In this document: piece by piece, positions 54,480 through 63,253 of the stretch
Layout of the letters: every line of letters starts with the position of its first letter
Numbering within the stretch: position 1 is the stretch's first letter
From: Phycisphaeraceae bacterium
GTDB taxonomy: Bacteria; Planctomycetota; Phycisphaerae; Phycisphaerales; UBA1924
Length of the DNA: 64,000 bases
NCBI GenBank assembly: GCA_007693965.1
Contig: RECQ01000060.1
Coordinates: forward strand, 62,001-126,000
Direction: 5' to 3'
Program-made: the position numbers and the translations under genes
The notes under the pieces: generated by a model
The model's database searches: none
Seen by the model: the letters and a program-made list of their open reading frames with translations, nothing else
Told to the model about the DNA's origin: nothing

Positions 54480-56228
54480 ATGAGCGCCAGCACACATGAC
54501 GACCACCACGACGTGAGCTACCTGCACCCCAAGGGCGGGTTCTTCGCAACCGTGTGGGACTGGATGACGACGATCGATCACAAAAAGATCGGCGTCATGT
54601 ATCTCTTCGCGACCCTCTTCGCCTTCTTCCTGGGAGGCGTCTTCGCGCTGCTGGTGCGCATGGAGCTGTTCAGCCCCACGAAAACCATCATCGACGCGGT
54701 CACGGAAGAGACGGTCGTCACCGGGCAGATCTTCAGCCCCGACACCTACAACCGGTTGTTCACGCTCCACGGGGCGATCATGGTCTTCCTCTTCATCATC
54801 CCCGCGATTCCCGCGGCGATGGGGAACTTCTTCCTGCCCCTCATGCTCGGCGCCAAGGACGTGGCGTTCCCGAGACTGAACCTGATGAGCTGGTACATCT
54901 ACGTCACCGGCGCCGCGTTCTCGCTGATTTCGATCCTGCTGGGCGGCGTTGACACCGGCTGGACGTTCTACACGCCATACAGCATTCAGGGGGATGAGGA
55001 GCACTGGCGCGTCGTCTTCATGACGACGGGCGTCTTTATTCTCGGCTTCAGCTCGATACTCACGGGCATGAACTTCATTGTGACCGTGCACAAGCTCCGC
55101 GCCCCGGGCATGGGCTGGTTCGATATGCCGCTCTTCATCTGGGCCATCTACGCCACCAGCATCATCCAGGTGCTGGCGACGCCGGTGCTCGGCGTCACCG
55201 TGCTGCTGCTCACGGTCGAACGGCTCTTCAAGGTGGGCATCTTTGACCCCGCGCTCGGCGGCGACCCCGTCCTCTACCAGCACTTCTTCTGGTTCTATTC
55301 ACACCCGGCGGTGTACATCATGATCCTGCCCGGCATGGGCATCATGAGCGAGCTGATCGGTGTGCACGCCCGGAAGAAGATCTTCGGCTACCGGGCGGTG
55401 GCGTTCTCGAGCCTCGGCATCGCGGCGATCAGCTTCATCGTCTGGGGCCACCACATGTTCACCGCCCAGGGTGAGCTGGCCAGCGCCATCTTCTCGTTCC
55501 TGACGTTCCTGGTCGCCATTCCCTCGGCGATCAAGGTCTTCAACTGGGTGGCGACGCTCTACAAGGGATCAATCGCGCTGAACACGCCCATGTGCTACGC
55601 GCTCGGATTCCTCTTCACCTTCTCGATCGGCGGCCTCACCGGAATCTTCCTCGGCTCGCTCCCGACCGATCTCCACCTGCACGACACCTACTTCATCGTC
55701 GCCCACTTCCACTACGTCATGATGGGCGGCACCGCCATCGCCTTCATGGGCGGCCTGCACCACTGGTGGCCCAAGATGTTCGGCAAGATGTACAGCGAGC
55801 GCTGGGCCCTGGTGGGTTTCGCGCTGGTCTTCATCGGATTCAACGTCACCTTCTTCTCGCAGTTCCTGATGGGCGCCGACGGCATGCCGCGCCGTTATGC
55901 GACCTATGTCGACGAGTTCATGCCCTTCCACCGCGCCAGCACCATCGGATCGTGGATTCTCGCGCTGGGCTTCTTCGTCCACCTCTTCGTCTTCGTGCAC
56001 TCGCTGATTGCGGGCAGGAAGGCGCCGCCGAACCCCTGGGGCGGCCTGACGCTGGAATGGACGACGGACAGCCCGCCCATCGAGCACAACTTCCACCACG
56101 AGCCGCTGGTTCAGCATGGTCCATACGACTTCGATGATGTCGTCCCGCCGCACTGCGACCCGGCCGACTACCCGCTTCCGGAGCCGATCGAGTCCGACTC
56201 GCTGAAGCCCGGGCGCACCATGCATTGA
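54480..56228 (+). CDS. ctaD: Cytochrome c oxidase subunit I
   Basis: A 582-aa heme-copper oxidase catalytic subunit with twelve-plus helices. The N-terminal heme a ligand is in [13 protein letters not shown], the CuB His/Tyr pair is in [20 protein letters not shown], further CuB ligands are in [11 protein letters not shown], and the heme ligands are in [17 protein letters not shown]. The Tyr of HPAVY fits an A-type oxidase, as does GIMSELIG of the K-channel region. It reduces oxygen to water while pumping protons. It follows ctaC by 37 bp; a strong hairpin follows its stop. Confidence 0.95.
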   Translation: MSASTHDDHHDVSYLHPKGGFFATVWDWMTTIDHKKIGVMYLFATLFAFFLGGVFALLVRMELFSPTKTIIDAVTEETVVTGQIFSPDTYNRLFTLHGAIMVFLFIIPAIPAAMGNFFLPLMLGAKDVAFPRLNLMSWYIYVTGAAFSLISILLGGVDTGWTFYTPYSIQGDEEHWRVVFMTTGVFILGFSSILTGMNFIVTVHKLRAPGMGWFDMPLFIWAIYATSIIQVLATPVLGVTVLLLTVERLFKVGIFDPALGGDPVLYQHFFWFYSHPAVYIMILPGMGIMSELIGVHARKKIFGYRAVAFSSLGIAAISFIVWGHHMFTAQGELASAIFSFLTFLVAIPSAIKVFNWVATLYKGSIALNTPMCYALGFLFTFSIGGLTGIFLGSLPTDLHLHDTYFIVAHFHYVMMGGTAIAFMGGLHHWWPKMFGKMYSERWALVGFALVFIGFNVTFFSQFLMGADGMPRRYATYVDEFMPFHRASTIGSWILALGFFVHLFVFVHSLIAGRKAPPNPWGGLTLEWTTDSPPIEHNFHHEPLVQHGPYDFDDVVPPHCDPADYPLPEPIESDSLKPGRTMH

Positions 56229-56234
56229 TCGTCG

Positions 56235-56254
56235 CCTCCCGGGCGTCCGGGAGG
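56235..56254 (+). other. Hairpin between ctaD and ctaE
   Basis: A perfect 8-bp stem, CCTCCCGG (56235-56242) with CCGGGAGG (56247-56254), encloses a GCGT loop in the 79-bp gap between subunit I and subunit III. No T-run follows, so it may act as an mRNA stabiliser or a processing site that tunes subunit stoichiometry and not as a full terminator. Confidence 0.55.
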
Positions 56255-56307
56255 TGTGACGGAACAAAGGACAATTCTCGCCAGCGGACGAGGCATACGA
56301 CGCAACG

Positions 56308-57012
56308 ATGAGCAGCAATACACCACAATCCGGAGAAGGGTTCGCACCCGCGGTCGACCCCTCGCTGCCGCCCTGGCAACGGCACAAGCACCAGCCCCAC
56401 TGGCGGAACAACGACGATGAGTACCAGGGCGCCAAGCTGGGCATGTGGCTCTTCCTCACCACCGAGCTCCTGCTCTTCAGCGGCATGTTCTGCGCCTACA
56501 CCATCTTCCGCATGCTCCACTCGGAGGATTTCGAGCGGGCGTCGCACAAGTATCTCGACTGGGAAATCGGCGCCATCAACACCGTCGTCCTGCTCATCAG
56601 CAGCTTCACGGTCGCCCTCGCCATCCGTAATGCGCAGATGAATCAGCAGCGGGCCCTGAAAATCAACCTCTTCATCACCATACTCTGCGGCCTGTTCTTC
56701 CTCTTCGCCAAGATCTTCTACGAGTACATTCCCAAGATTCAGGAAGGCAAAGTCCCCGGCGCCAACTTCAGCTACGCCGGCGCAGAGAGCGCATATGACC
56801 CGCTCTTCATGTCGATCTACTGGGTCTCCACAGCGATCCACGGCTCGCACGTCGTGATCGGCGTCGGTCTGCTCGCCTGGTGCCTCTGGGTCGCCTCCAA
56901 GCGGCGCTACGGCCCGACGCACTACACGAGCCTTGAGAACGTCGGCCTCTTCTGGCACCTTGTGGATCTGATCTGGATTTTCCTCTTCCCGCTGCTGTAT
57001 CTCGTTGGATGA
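56308..57012 (+). CDS. ctaE: Cytochrome c oxidase subunit III
   Basis: A 234-aa membrane protein with five helices. Family features are KLGMWLFLTTELLLFSGMFC near the start, NTVVLLISSFTVALAIRNAQ, FMSIYWVSTAIHGSHVVIGV and GLFWHLVDLIWIFLFPLLYL. The conserved Glu in TTELLLF and the His in HVVIG and FWHLVD are present. The length and helix number fit the short subunit III of caa3 oxidases. The N-terminus of about 35 residues is hydrophilic. Its stop is 7 bp before the subunit IV start. Confidence 0.94.
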   Translation: MSSNTPQSGEGFAPAVDPSLPPWQRHKHQPHWRNNDDEYQGAKLGMWLFLTTELLLFSGMFCAYTIFRMLHSEDFERASHKYLDWEIGAINTVVLLISSFTVALAIRNAQMNQQRALKINLFITILCGLFFLFAKIFYEYIPKIQEGKVPGANFSYAGAESAYDPLFMSIYWVSTAIHGSHVVIGVGLLAWCLWVASKRRYGPTHYTSLENVGLFWHLVDLIWIFLFPLLYLVG

Positions 57013-57019
57013 GCAAGAC

Positions 57020-57484
57020 ATGAGCGCACACGACACACAACACGGCGGCGCCGACGATCACGGGTCTCACGGCCACCACGTCGTCTCATGGCAGTTTCTC
57101 TTCGGCATCCTGGTGCTGCTGCTGATCCTCACCGGACTCACCGTCTACACCGCCCTTGAGGTGTATCTGGGCGACACCGGCAACCTCCTGCTGGCGCTCT
57201 TCATCGCCTCCTTCAAGGCGGCGCTCGTCGTCGGTTTCTTCATGCACCTGCACTGGGACAACAAGTTCAACGCAGTGGCTCTGCTCTTCTGCCTGCTCGC
57301 CGGCGTCACTTTCATCGGCTTTACCGCGATCGACATCGGCTCACGCCACATGGTCGATCCCAAGCGGGCGGAAATGATGACGCCAGAAGTTGTCAAACAG
57401 GCCCGTGAGCGGGCGATTGCGGAAGGCCGCCTCGAACCCGACAACGACGACAGCGCCAACCAGAACGAATCGCCCCCTGAGTAA
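57020..57484 (+). CDS. Cytochrome c oxidase subunit IV family protein
   Basis: A 154-aa membrane protein with three helices: WQFLFGILVLLLILTGLTVY, LLALFIASFKAALVVGFFMH and ALLFCLLAGVTFIGFTAI. The central FKAALVVGFFMHLHWD block is the hallmark of prokaryotic subunit IV (COX4_pro), where the Lys and the MHL motif are conserved. The N-terminus is His/Asp-rich and the C-terminus acidic. The ATG at 57020 was preferred to a TTG five codons upstream inside ctaE. It completes the caa3 gene set II-I-III-IV. Confidence 0.9.
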   Translation: MSAHDTQHGGADDHGSHGHHVVSWQFLFGILVLLLILTGLTVYTALEVYLGDTGNLLLALFIASFKAALVVGFFMHLHWDNKFNAVALLFCLLAGVTFIGFTAIDIGSRHMVDPKRAEMMTPEVVKQARERAIAEGRLEPDNDDSANQNESPPE

Positions 57485-57526
57485 ACCGACACGAGGAACG
57501 CCGATCCCGGCGCCATGTGACACGCA

Positions 57527-58306
57527 ATGACACGCACCAAGCGAACGCGGCTGATCGGTCTCGCCCTGCTGCTGACCGGCGCTGCGCTGCTCGCTGTGTC
57601 GCTCCTCGCCATGTCGCAACGTCTTGAAGGCCACTACGCCGAGGCGGATGCGCCCCGGTGGAGCGTCCAGCCCATCTTTGATCAGACGTTCGTCCACGCC
57701 GGGCGCAAGGGCGCCGTCCACGCCGCGCCCGAGGCGGCGGCCCCCTCCATCACCATCGAATGGGGGGAGTCGAGCGTGCGTCTGCCCGTCACCGGGCGGG
57801 ACGATGCACGCCTGCCGCAGCTTCTGCAACACCAGGAATGGCTGCGCGTCCTCCGCCTCGCCGAGGTGAAAGGTGATCAGAAGCAGTTGGAGGAGGGTCT
57901 GCAATCGGGCGCAATCGTGCCCAGGCTCGTCGTCGTCGCCCGCGCCCCGGCGCCGGGACACGACCCCGAGACCTGGGGCCAGGCCCGCTACAAGGACTGG
58001 AAATACACATTCCTCGAACTGAAGGCCGACGGCTCGATCGAGCGCTCCGAGCAGAACTACCGCGCGCTCGCCAATCAGCCTCACACGTGGGAGTTCGTCG
58101 CCGCCATGAACGTGACGCCCAGCCTGCACACCCCTGCGATGCGCGCCAGCTCGCCCATGTCCTATCCGAACTACGGCCCGATCCGCAGCGCCATCGGGGC
58201 CATGGGTTGGACGTGGCCGGTGGCGGGCCTCAGCGTCCTCTTGACGTCGACGGGGCTGCTCATCGTCGGATCGACCTTCGTGGCGAAGGTGAGCCGGTGG
58301 GAGTGA
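57527..58306 (+). CDS. Membrane protein of unknown function at the end of the cox cluster
   Basis: A 259-aa protein that I do not recognise. One helix lies at each end: LIGLALLLTGAALLAVSLLA (about 9-28) and TWPVAGLSVLLTSTGLLIVG (about 228-248). Between them is a soluble region of about 200 residues, probably periplasmic, with IEWGESSVRLPVTGRDDARL, a charged helix (AEVKGDQKQLEEGLQS) and YKDWKYTFLELKADG. No Cys or CxxCH motifs are present, so it is not a cytochrome or copper chaperone. The ATG lies 42 bp after subunit IV, so is probably in the same transcript. An accessory or assembly role is only a guess from position. Confidence 0.6.
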   Translation: MTRTKRTRLIGLALLLTGAALLAVSLLAMSQRLEGHYAEADAPRWSVQPIFDQTFVHAGRKGAVHAAPEAAAPSITIEWGESSVRLPVTGRDDARLPQLLQHQEWLRVLRLAEVKGDQKQLEEGLQSGAIVPRLVVVARAPAPGHDPETWGQARYKDWKYTFLELKADGSIERSEQNYRALANQPHTWEFVAAMNVTPSLHTPAMRASSPMSYPNYGPIRSAIGAMGWTWPVAGLSVLLTSTGLLIVGSTFVAKVSRWE

Positions 58307-58421
58307 GGGCGGGTGTCTGGAACACTGTGGAAAACTTGTCGCTTCCTGTCGGTCTGTGAGCAAGTTGTCATCGCCTGGCGGCGCCTGCTGGTCCGGATCG
58401 CTTCCAGACTAGAAGGAAGAC

Positions 58422-59336
58422 ATGAGCGCACACGTGGCTGAGAGCGATATTTCCATCCAGATCGAGCACAAACAGGCCGAGGCGCCGCTGGTGGACCTCA
58501 TGGGCGGCGCCGCTCGCTGGGACGTCCGCATCCACGACCACGGCCTCATCGGTCTGGTGGATGTCATGCCTCGTCTCGTGCCGCAGGGGCAGACCGCGGA
58601 CCAGGCCATCGTCCAGGCCGCCCGCGTCTCCTACGGCGCCGGCACCAAGCGCGTCAACGAAGACCGCGGCCTGATCCGCTACCTCATGCGCCACCGCCAC
58701 ACCACGCCCTTCGAGATGGTGGAGCTGAAGTTCCACTGCGCCATGCCCATCTTCGTGGCCCGCCAGTGGATCCGTCACCGCACCGCGAACGTGAACGAGT
58801 ATTCCGCCCGCTACTCGGTGATGCCCGACCGCTTCTACAGGCCCGGCATCGAGAATGTCCGCCAGCAGTCCAGCGTCAACCGGCAGGGGGGCGAGGAACC
58901 GATCGACGTCGGGACCGCCGAGGACTACCTCGCCTATCTGGAAGAAGCCGAACAGAATTACGCCAGATACCTCGACCTCACCGAACGCGGCGTCGCCCGT
59001 GAACTGGCCCGCATCGCGCTGCCCCAGAGCGTCTACACCGAGTGGTATTGGAAGTGCGACCTGCACAACACGCTGCGCTTCCTCAGCCTGCGCATGGACG
59101 CCCACGCCCAGCGCGAGATCCGCGACTTCGCCAACGCGATGTACGCGCTGATTGAGCCGATCGTGCCTGTCACACTCGAGGCCTTCCGCGACTACGAACT
59201 GGATTCGATGCGCCTGACGAAGCTCGAGATCGAGGCGATCCGCACCGGAGCGGCCGAGATCAGCGCCGAGAACAAACGCGAGCAGGCAGAGTGGCAGGCC
59301 AAACGCATGAAGCTCGGCCTCGCGGATTCCGAATGA
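58422..59336 (+). CDS. thyX: FAD-dependent thymidylate synthase
   Basis: A 304-aa enzyme that makes dTMP from dUMP with methylene-tetrahydrofolate and FAD/NADPH. The ThyX signature is visible as RQWIRHRTANVNEYSARYSV (RHRxxxxNEYSxRYS). Other blocks are HHTTPFEMVE-like RHTTPFEMVELKFHCAMPIF and the C-terminal IALPQSVYTEWYWKCDLHNT with LRMDAHAQREIRDFANAMYA. An extra N-terminal segment of about 40 residues precedes the usual start. The ATG lies after an AGAAGGAAG site. A classical thyA is not in the window. It is likely on its own promoter. Confidence 0.95.
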   Translation: MSAHVAESDISIQIEHKQAEAPLVDLMGGAARWDVRIHDHGLIGLVDVMPRLVPQGQTADQAIVQAARVSYGAGTKRVNEDRGLIRYLMRHRHTTPFEMVELKFHCAMPIFVARQWIRHRTANVNEYSARYSVMPDRFYRPGIENVRQQSSVNRQGGEEPIDVGTAEDYLAYLEEAEQNYARYLDLTERGVARELARIALPQSVYTEWYWKCDLHNTLRFLSLRMDAHAQREIRDFANAMYALIEPIVPVTLEAFRDYELDSMRLTKLEIEAIRTGAAEISAENKREQAEWQAKRMKLGLADSE

Positions 59337-59348
59337 GGACGCCGCCGC

Positions 59349-59678
59349 TCAGCGGTTCCGATCGATCTTTTCGACCGGCTTTGGCGCCAGCGCCCGGGCC
59401 TGTGCCTCCAGCCGCGCCAGCTCTTCTTCGGTCATGTCGGGATTGCCCAGGAGCAGCGTGCTCGACACCGGGTTCCGCGGGTCGTTCCTGTTGAAGATCA
59501 CGGCGCCGGGGAAATCGGTGGGCAGATCGATGTCCACGGCGCCGTCGCCCATCAGCGTCTGCGGGTCGTAGGCCGCGGAGACGCCGCTGATCCGATCGAG
59601 CATGTCGGGGAGCCTCCACACGGCGAGGCAGAGCCCCGCGAGGAGGAAGGCGGTCCGGAAGAGGGTGCGTCGCTTCAT
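59349..59678 (-). CDS. Small membrane-anchored protein of unknown function
   Basis: A 109-aa protein with a basic start and a single helix (LFRTAFLLAGLCLAVWRLP), then a hydrophilic part with YDPQTLMGDGAVDIDLPTDF, VIFNRNDPRNPVSSTLLLGN and a charged helix (MTEEELARLEAQARAL). I do not recognise a family. The ATG at 59678 was chosen because it precedes the helix, although the frame runs upstream to 59840. It is convergent with thyX (12 bp between stops) and lies downstream of rnhA on the same strand. A conserved hypothetical status cannot be checked here. Confidence 0.5.
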   Translation of the reverse strand: MKRRTLFRTAFLLAGLCLAVWRLPDMLDRISGVSAAYDPQTLMGDGAVDIDLPTDFPGAVIFNRNDPRNPVSSTLLLGNPDMTEEELARLEAQARALAPKPVEKIDRNR

Positions 59679-59860
59679 GACTCGGGTTGATCGGCCGTCC
59701 GCCCCGGCCACGCCAGCGCCTGGGACAACCCCCCGGTCAAGGGGCGCGGCCTGCGCCGTTCGGGCAGAGCTCCTCCGACCGATCACGTTCGACGCCCGGG
59801 AATACACCACTGTTCGCGGGCGAGGGCACGCAAGGCCCACAGGTCCGATCTGCGACCTTT

Positions 59861-60337
59861 TCAGGTCGATTTTGAAGCCCGATGCGCCTTCGCGGCCTCA
59901 TCGCGGGCCCGGACAGCCATGAGGTCGCAGCGATCGTTTTCCGGATGGTTGGCGTGGCCCCGGATCCAGTGGAAGCTGAGGCTGTGAACGCCCTTCAGTT
60001 CATCCAGCGTCCGCCAGAGGTCCTCATTCTTCACCGGCTTCTTGGCGGCTGTGCGCCAGCCGTTGCGTTTCCACTGCTCCAGCCAGCTCTCCAGCCCGTT
60101 CAGGACGTACTTGCTGTCCGAATAGATCTCGACGCGGCTGGGGCGCTTCACTGCACGCAGGCCCTCGACCACCGCGATCAGCTCCATGCGGTTGTTGGTG
60201 GTCGCGGGATCGCCTCCGGAGTTTTCAACTTCCTTCCCGCTGGCGGGGTGGCGCAGGATGTACGCCCAGCCGCCCGGGCCGGGGTTGCCCGAGCAGGCGC
60301 CGTCGGTGAAGAGCAGCACATGGGACGACTCCGCCAT
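59861..60337 (-). CDS. rnhA: Ribonuclease HI
   Basis: A 158-aa endonuclease that cuts RNA in RNA-DNA hybrids. The catalytic carboxylates are visible in order: Asp in LLFTDGACSGNPGPGGWAYI, Glu in TTNNRMELIAVVEGLRAV, Asp in VEIYSDSKYVLNGLESWL and Asp near HANHPENDRCDLMAVRAR. WKRNGWRTAAKKPVKNEDLW is the basic substrate-handle region typical of the E. coli-like form. The length is standard. It lies 51 bp from the phosphorylase stop on the same strand and may be co-transcribed with it. Confidence 0.95.
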   Translation of the reverse strand: MAESSHVLLFTDGACSGNPGPGGWAYILRHPASGKEVENSGGDPATTNNRMELIAVVEGLRAVKRPSRVEIYSDSKYVLNGLESWLEQWKRNGWRTAAKKPVKNEDLWRTLDELKGVHSLSFHWIRGHANHPENDRCDLMAVRARDEAAKAHRASKST

Positions 60338-60388
60338 GGGCGGAGTGTAGAACGATTCAGCGAATGACGCCGGAGTGGCCGGCGCCGA

Positions 60389-63064
60389 TCATGGCTTGCC
60401 GGCGCCCACCCGTTCGCGATGGCGCTTGTGGTCGCCGTGTCCGGATGGCGCGCCGGGCTGGGTCGCGTCGTGGTGCCAGGTGATGAGCCCCGGGATGTAG
60501 GAGTGCACCGCCCTTGGATCACGCGGCATCACACGCACTGAGAAGCCCGCGCGCCCGGAGCGGTCGACGGGGAACTCGCCGACGTAGAGGTGGCGCCCGG
60601 CGCCCATGTCCCGATCGTGGCGCATATCGACGGCGTCCGCCTCCACCATGTCGCCGAGTCCGGTGACTGCCCCGTAGTAGATCTGCACCGCGACTTCGTC
60701 GGGGCGCAGTTCGCCGAGGTTCACCGTCGCCGTGACGGGCACCGCGGTGTGGATCGGCGTCGACGGCCCCACCGGCGTCTCCATGTGCTCGATGTGCACG
60801 CCATGCCAGTGCTTGTGATACCTGGTGAGCTGGGCCGCGACCTCGCGTGCGTGCGACAGATCCGCTTCGGAAAGCCGCCCTCCGGCCTCATGGCAGGGGA
60901 AGTAATACTTCTCAGCGTACTCCGCCACCATCCGGTTGGTGTTGAAGAACGGCGTGATCGCCCAGATGCAGCGCTTCATCCGCGCGACCCACTTGTGCGG
61001 CGTGCCCGAGGCGTCGCGATCATAGAACTCGGGGAGAATCTTCCGCTCCAGCAGGTCGTATAGAGCGCGGCACTCGACATCGTCCTGGGTGTCGGCGTCG
61101 TTGTACGCCTCGCCCCGCCCGATCGCGAAGCCGATTTCGTTCTCGTGTGCCTCGTCCCACCATCCGTCCAGGATGGAGACGTTGATCACGCCATTCATGG
61201 CGGCCTTCATGCCCGAAGTGCCGGAGGCCTCGAGACCGCGCCGCGGCGTGTTCAGCCACACGTCGCAGCCGCGCACCAGCCGACGCCCGATGGAGATGTC
61301 GTAATCCTCTAGGAACACAACACGGTGGCAGCGCCCGTGCTGCTGCGAGAAGTTCACCAGCTCGCGGATCAGCTCCTTGCCCGCCGAATCGGCCGGGTGG
61401 GCCTTGCCGGCGATGAGGAACTGGACGGGCCGCTCATCGTTCTCGAGCAGCGCCTTCAGTCGCTTCTTGTCACGCAGCAGCAGGTTGGCCCGCTTGTACG
61501 TCGCGAAGCGCCGCGCGAAGCCGATGGTGAAGATGTCAGGGTCCAGCGCCGAGGCGGCCTCCTCGATCTCCTCCGACCCGGCGCCGCGCATCGTGAGCTG
61601 GTGGCGGATCTTGCGCCGGCACCAGGTGACGGTCTTCTCGCGCTGCTTCTCGTGGACGCGCCACAGCTCGTCGTCCGGGATCTCGAAGACGCCCGACCAC
61701 ACCGAATGATCCGTCGGATCCATCAGCCACGCCGAGCCGATGTAGCGGTCGAAGAGCGTCATCAGCTCCGGCGACAGCCAGGAGCGCGCGTGCACGCCGT
61801 TGGTGACGTGGCCGATCGGCGCCTCTTCCTCCGGAAGTCCCGGCCACAGGCTCCGCCACATGTTGCGGCTCACCTTGCCGTGCAGCTTGCTCACACCATT
61901 GCAGAATTTCGATGTGCGGATGGCCAGCACCGCCATTGAGAAAAATTCGTCATGACTCTGCTCATGCTCGCGCCCCAGCGTAAGCAGGCCGTCCATCGAC
62001 AGGCCCAGCGGCTCGGGCATCCAGCCGAGGTATCGGCGGATCAGTTCGGGTGAGAACCGGTCGATGCCCGCGGGCACCGGCGTGTGCGTGGTGAAGATGT
62101 GCTGCGCCGCCGCCGCCTCCAGCGTCTCTTCGAAGGTCGCATTGTGCTTCTGGCGCAGCATCCGGATGTGCTCCAGAGCCAGGAAGGCGGAATGACCCTC
62201 ATTCATGTGATAAACACTGGGGGTGATGCCCATTTTGGCGAGCGCCCGCATGCCGCCGATGCCCAGCACGATCTCCTGCTTGATGCGCGTCTCGACGTCG
62301 CCTCCATACAGGTTGCGCGTGATGTCGCGATCTTCCGTCGAGTTCTCCGGGAAGTTCGTATCCAGCAGATAGAGGGGCGCCCGTCCCACGTTGCAGCGCC
62401 ACACGCCGATGGTCACGATCCGATCCGGCAGCTCGACCTGCACCCGGTACTGCTCGCCCGTCTCCGGATCGATCACGCGGTGCACCGGCTGGTTGGGGAA
62501 GTCGATCTCGGGGAACGTCTCCTGCTGCCAGCCGTCGGCGTTGAGGTACTGGTGGAAATAGCCGCAGCGATAGAGCAGGCCCACGCCGACCAGCGGCAGC
62601 CCCAGTTCGCTCGCCGACTTCAGGTGATCGCCGGCGAGGCAGCCCAGTCCGCCGGAGTAGATCTGCAGGCATTCCGTCAGCCCGAACTCCGCAGAGAAGT
62701 AGGCAATGCTCAGCGGCCGACCGCTCTGATCTTCACTCGCGATCGCGGCGTGCTCCTGGTGGTACCACGCAGCCCGTGTGTTGTGGTTGCGCAGCTTGGC
62801 GATCGCGTGGCCGAGGGCGTGCAGGTAGCTCTGGTCCTGCGCCGCCTTCTCCAGCAGGTCCTGGCGGATCGTGCCCAGCATCTTCACCGGGTTGTGATCC
62901 GTGGAGCGCCACAGCTCCCGATCCAGACGCCGGAAGAGCGAGGCCGCCTCCGGGTGCCACGTCCACCACAGGTTGTGGGCGATCTCGAGCAGCGGGGCCA
63001 GCGGCTCCGGCAGGGAGGGCACCACTCGGAAGGAACGGATTCGAGCCTGGTTGGCGTGCAGCAT
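60389..63064 (-). CDS. glgP: Alpha-glucan (glycogen) phosphorylase
   Basis: An 891-aa PLP enzyme that releases glucose-1-phosphate from glycogen or maltodextrin. This is the bacterial type with a DUF3417 N-terminus (FRVVPSLPEPLAPLLEIAHN, LWWTWHPEAASLFRRLDREL). Later blocks are YFSAEFGLTECLQIYSGGLG, HMNEGHSAFLALEHIRML, TTHTPVPAGIDRFSPELIRR, IGFARRFATYKRANLLLRD, and the PLP lysine in EASGTSGMKAAMNGVINVSI. The C-terminus carries a beta-rich extension. The start MLHANQARIRSF was preferred to an ATG 28 codons earlier, which adds Pro/Arg-rich unrelated sequence. No other glycogen gene is adjacent. Confidence 0.94.
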   Translation of the reverse strand: MLHANQARIRSFRVVPSLPEPLAPLLEIAHNLWWTWHPEAASLFRRLDRELWRSTDHNPVKMLGTIRQDLLEKAAQDQSYLHALGHAIAKLRNHNTRAAWYHQEHAAIASEDQSGRPLSIAYFSAEFGLTECLQIYSGGLGCLAGDHLKSASELGLPLVGVGLLYRCGYFHQYLNADGWQQETFPEIDFPNQPVHRVIDPETGEQYRVQVELPDRIVTIGVWRCNVGRAPLYLLDTNFPENSTEDRDITRNLYGGDVETRIKQEIVLGIGGMRALAKMGITPSVYHMNEGHSAFLALEHIRMLRQKHNATFEETLEAAAAQHIFTTHTPVPAGIDRFSPELIRRYLGWMPEPLGLSMDGLLTLGREHEQSHDEFFSMAVLAIRTSKFCNGVSKLHGKVSRNMWRSLWPGLPEEEAPIGHVTNGVHARSWLSPELMTLFDRYIGSAWLMDPTDHSVWSGVFEIPDDELWRVHEKQREKTVTWCRRKIRHQLTMRGAGSEEIEEAASALDPDIFTIGFARRFATYKRANLLLRDKKRLKALLENDERPVQFLIAGKAHPADSAGKELIRELVNFSQQHGRCHRVVFLEDYDISIGRRLVRGCDVWLNTPRRGLEASGTSGMKAAMNGVINVSILDGWWDEAHENEIGFAIGRGEAYNDADTQDDVECRALYDLLERKILPEFYDRDASGTPHKWVARMKRCIWAITPFFNTNRMVAEYAEKYYFPCHEAGGRLSEADLSHAREVAAQLTRYHKHWHGVHIEHMETPVGPSTPIHTAVPVTATVNLGELRPDEVAVQIYYGAVTGLGDMVEADAVDMRHDRDMGAGRHLYVGEFPVDRSGRAGFSVRVMPRDPRAVHSYIPGLITWHHDATQPGAPSGHGDHKRHRERVGAGKP

Positions 63065-63253
63065 CTGGTACTCGCGTTTCGTTGCTCTGGCCGGCGTCCG
63101 GGCCGGCCCTCTCGGAGATTGCCCCGCCGCGTGACGGGGATACGCCATCCGCTATCGGACGGGTGGGTGGATCAGTTTATGACAGGTTGCTCCCCTCGCC
63201 CCAATCCGGACGCTTCCGCGTGTCTTGCGGCGTCTGGAGGAGAGGGGTTCGCA

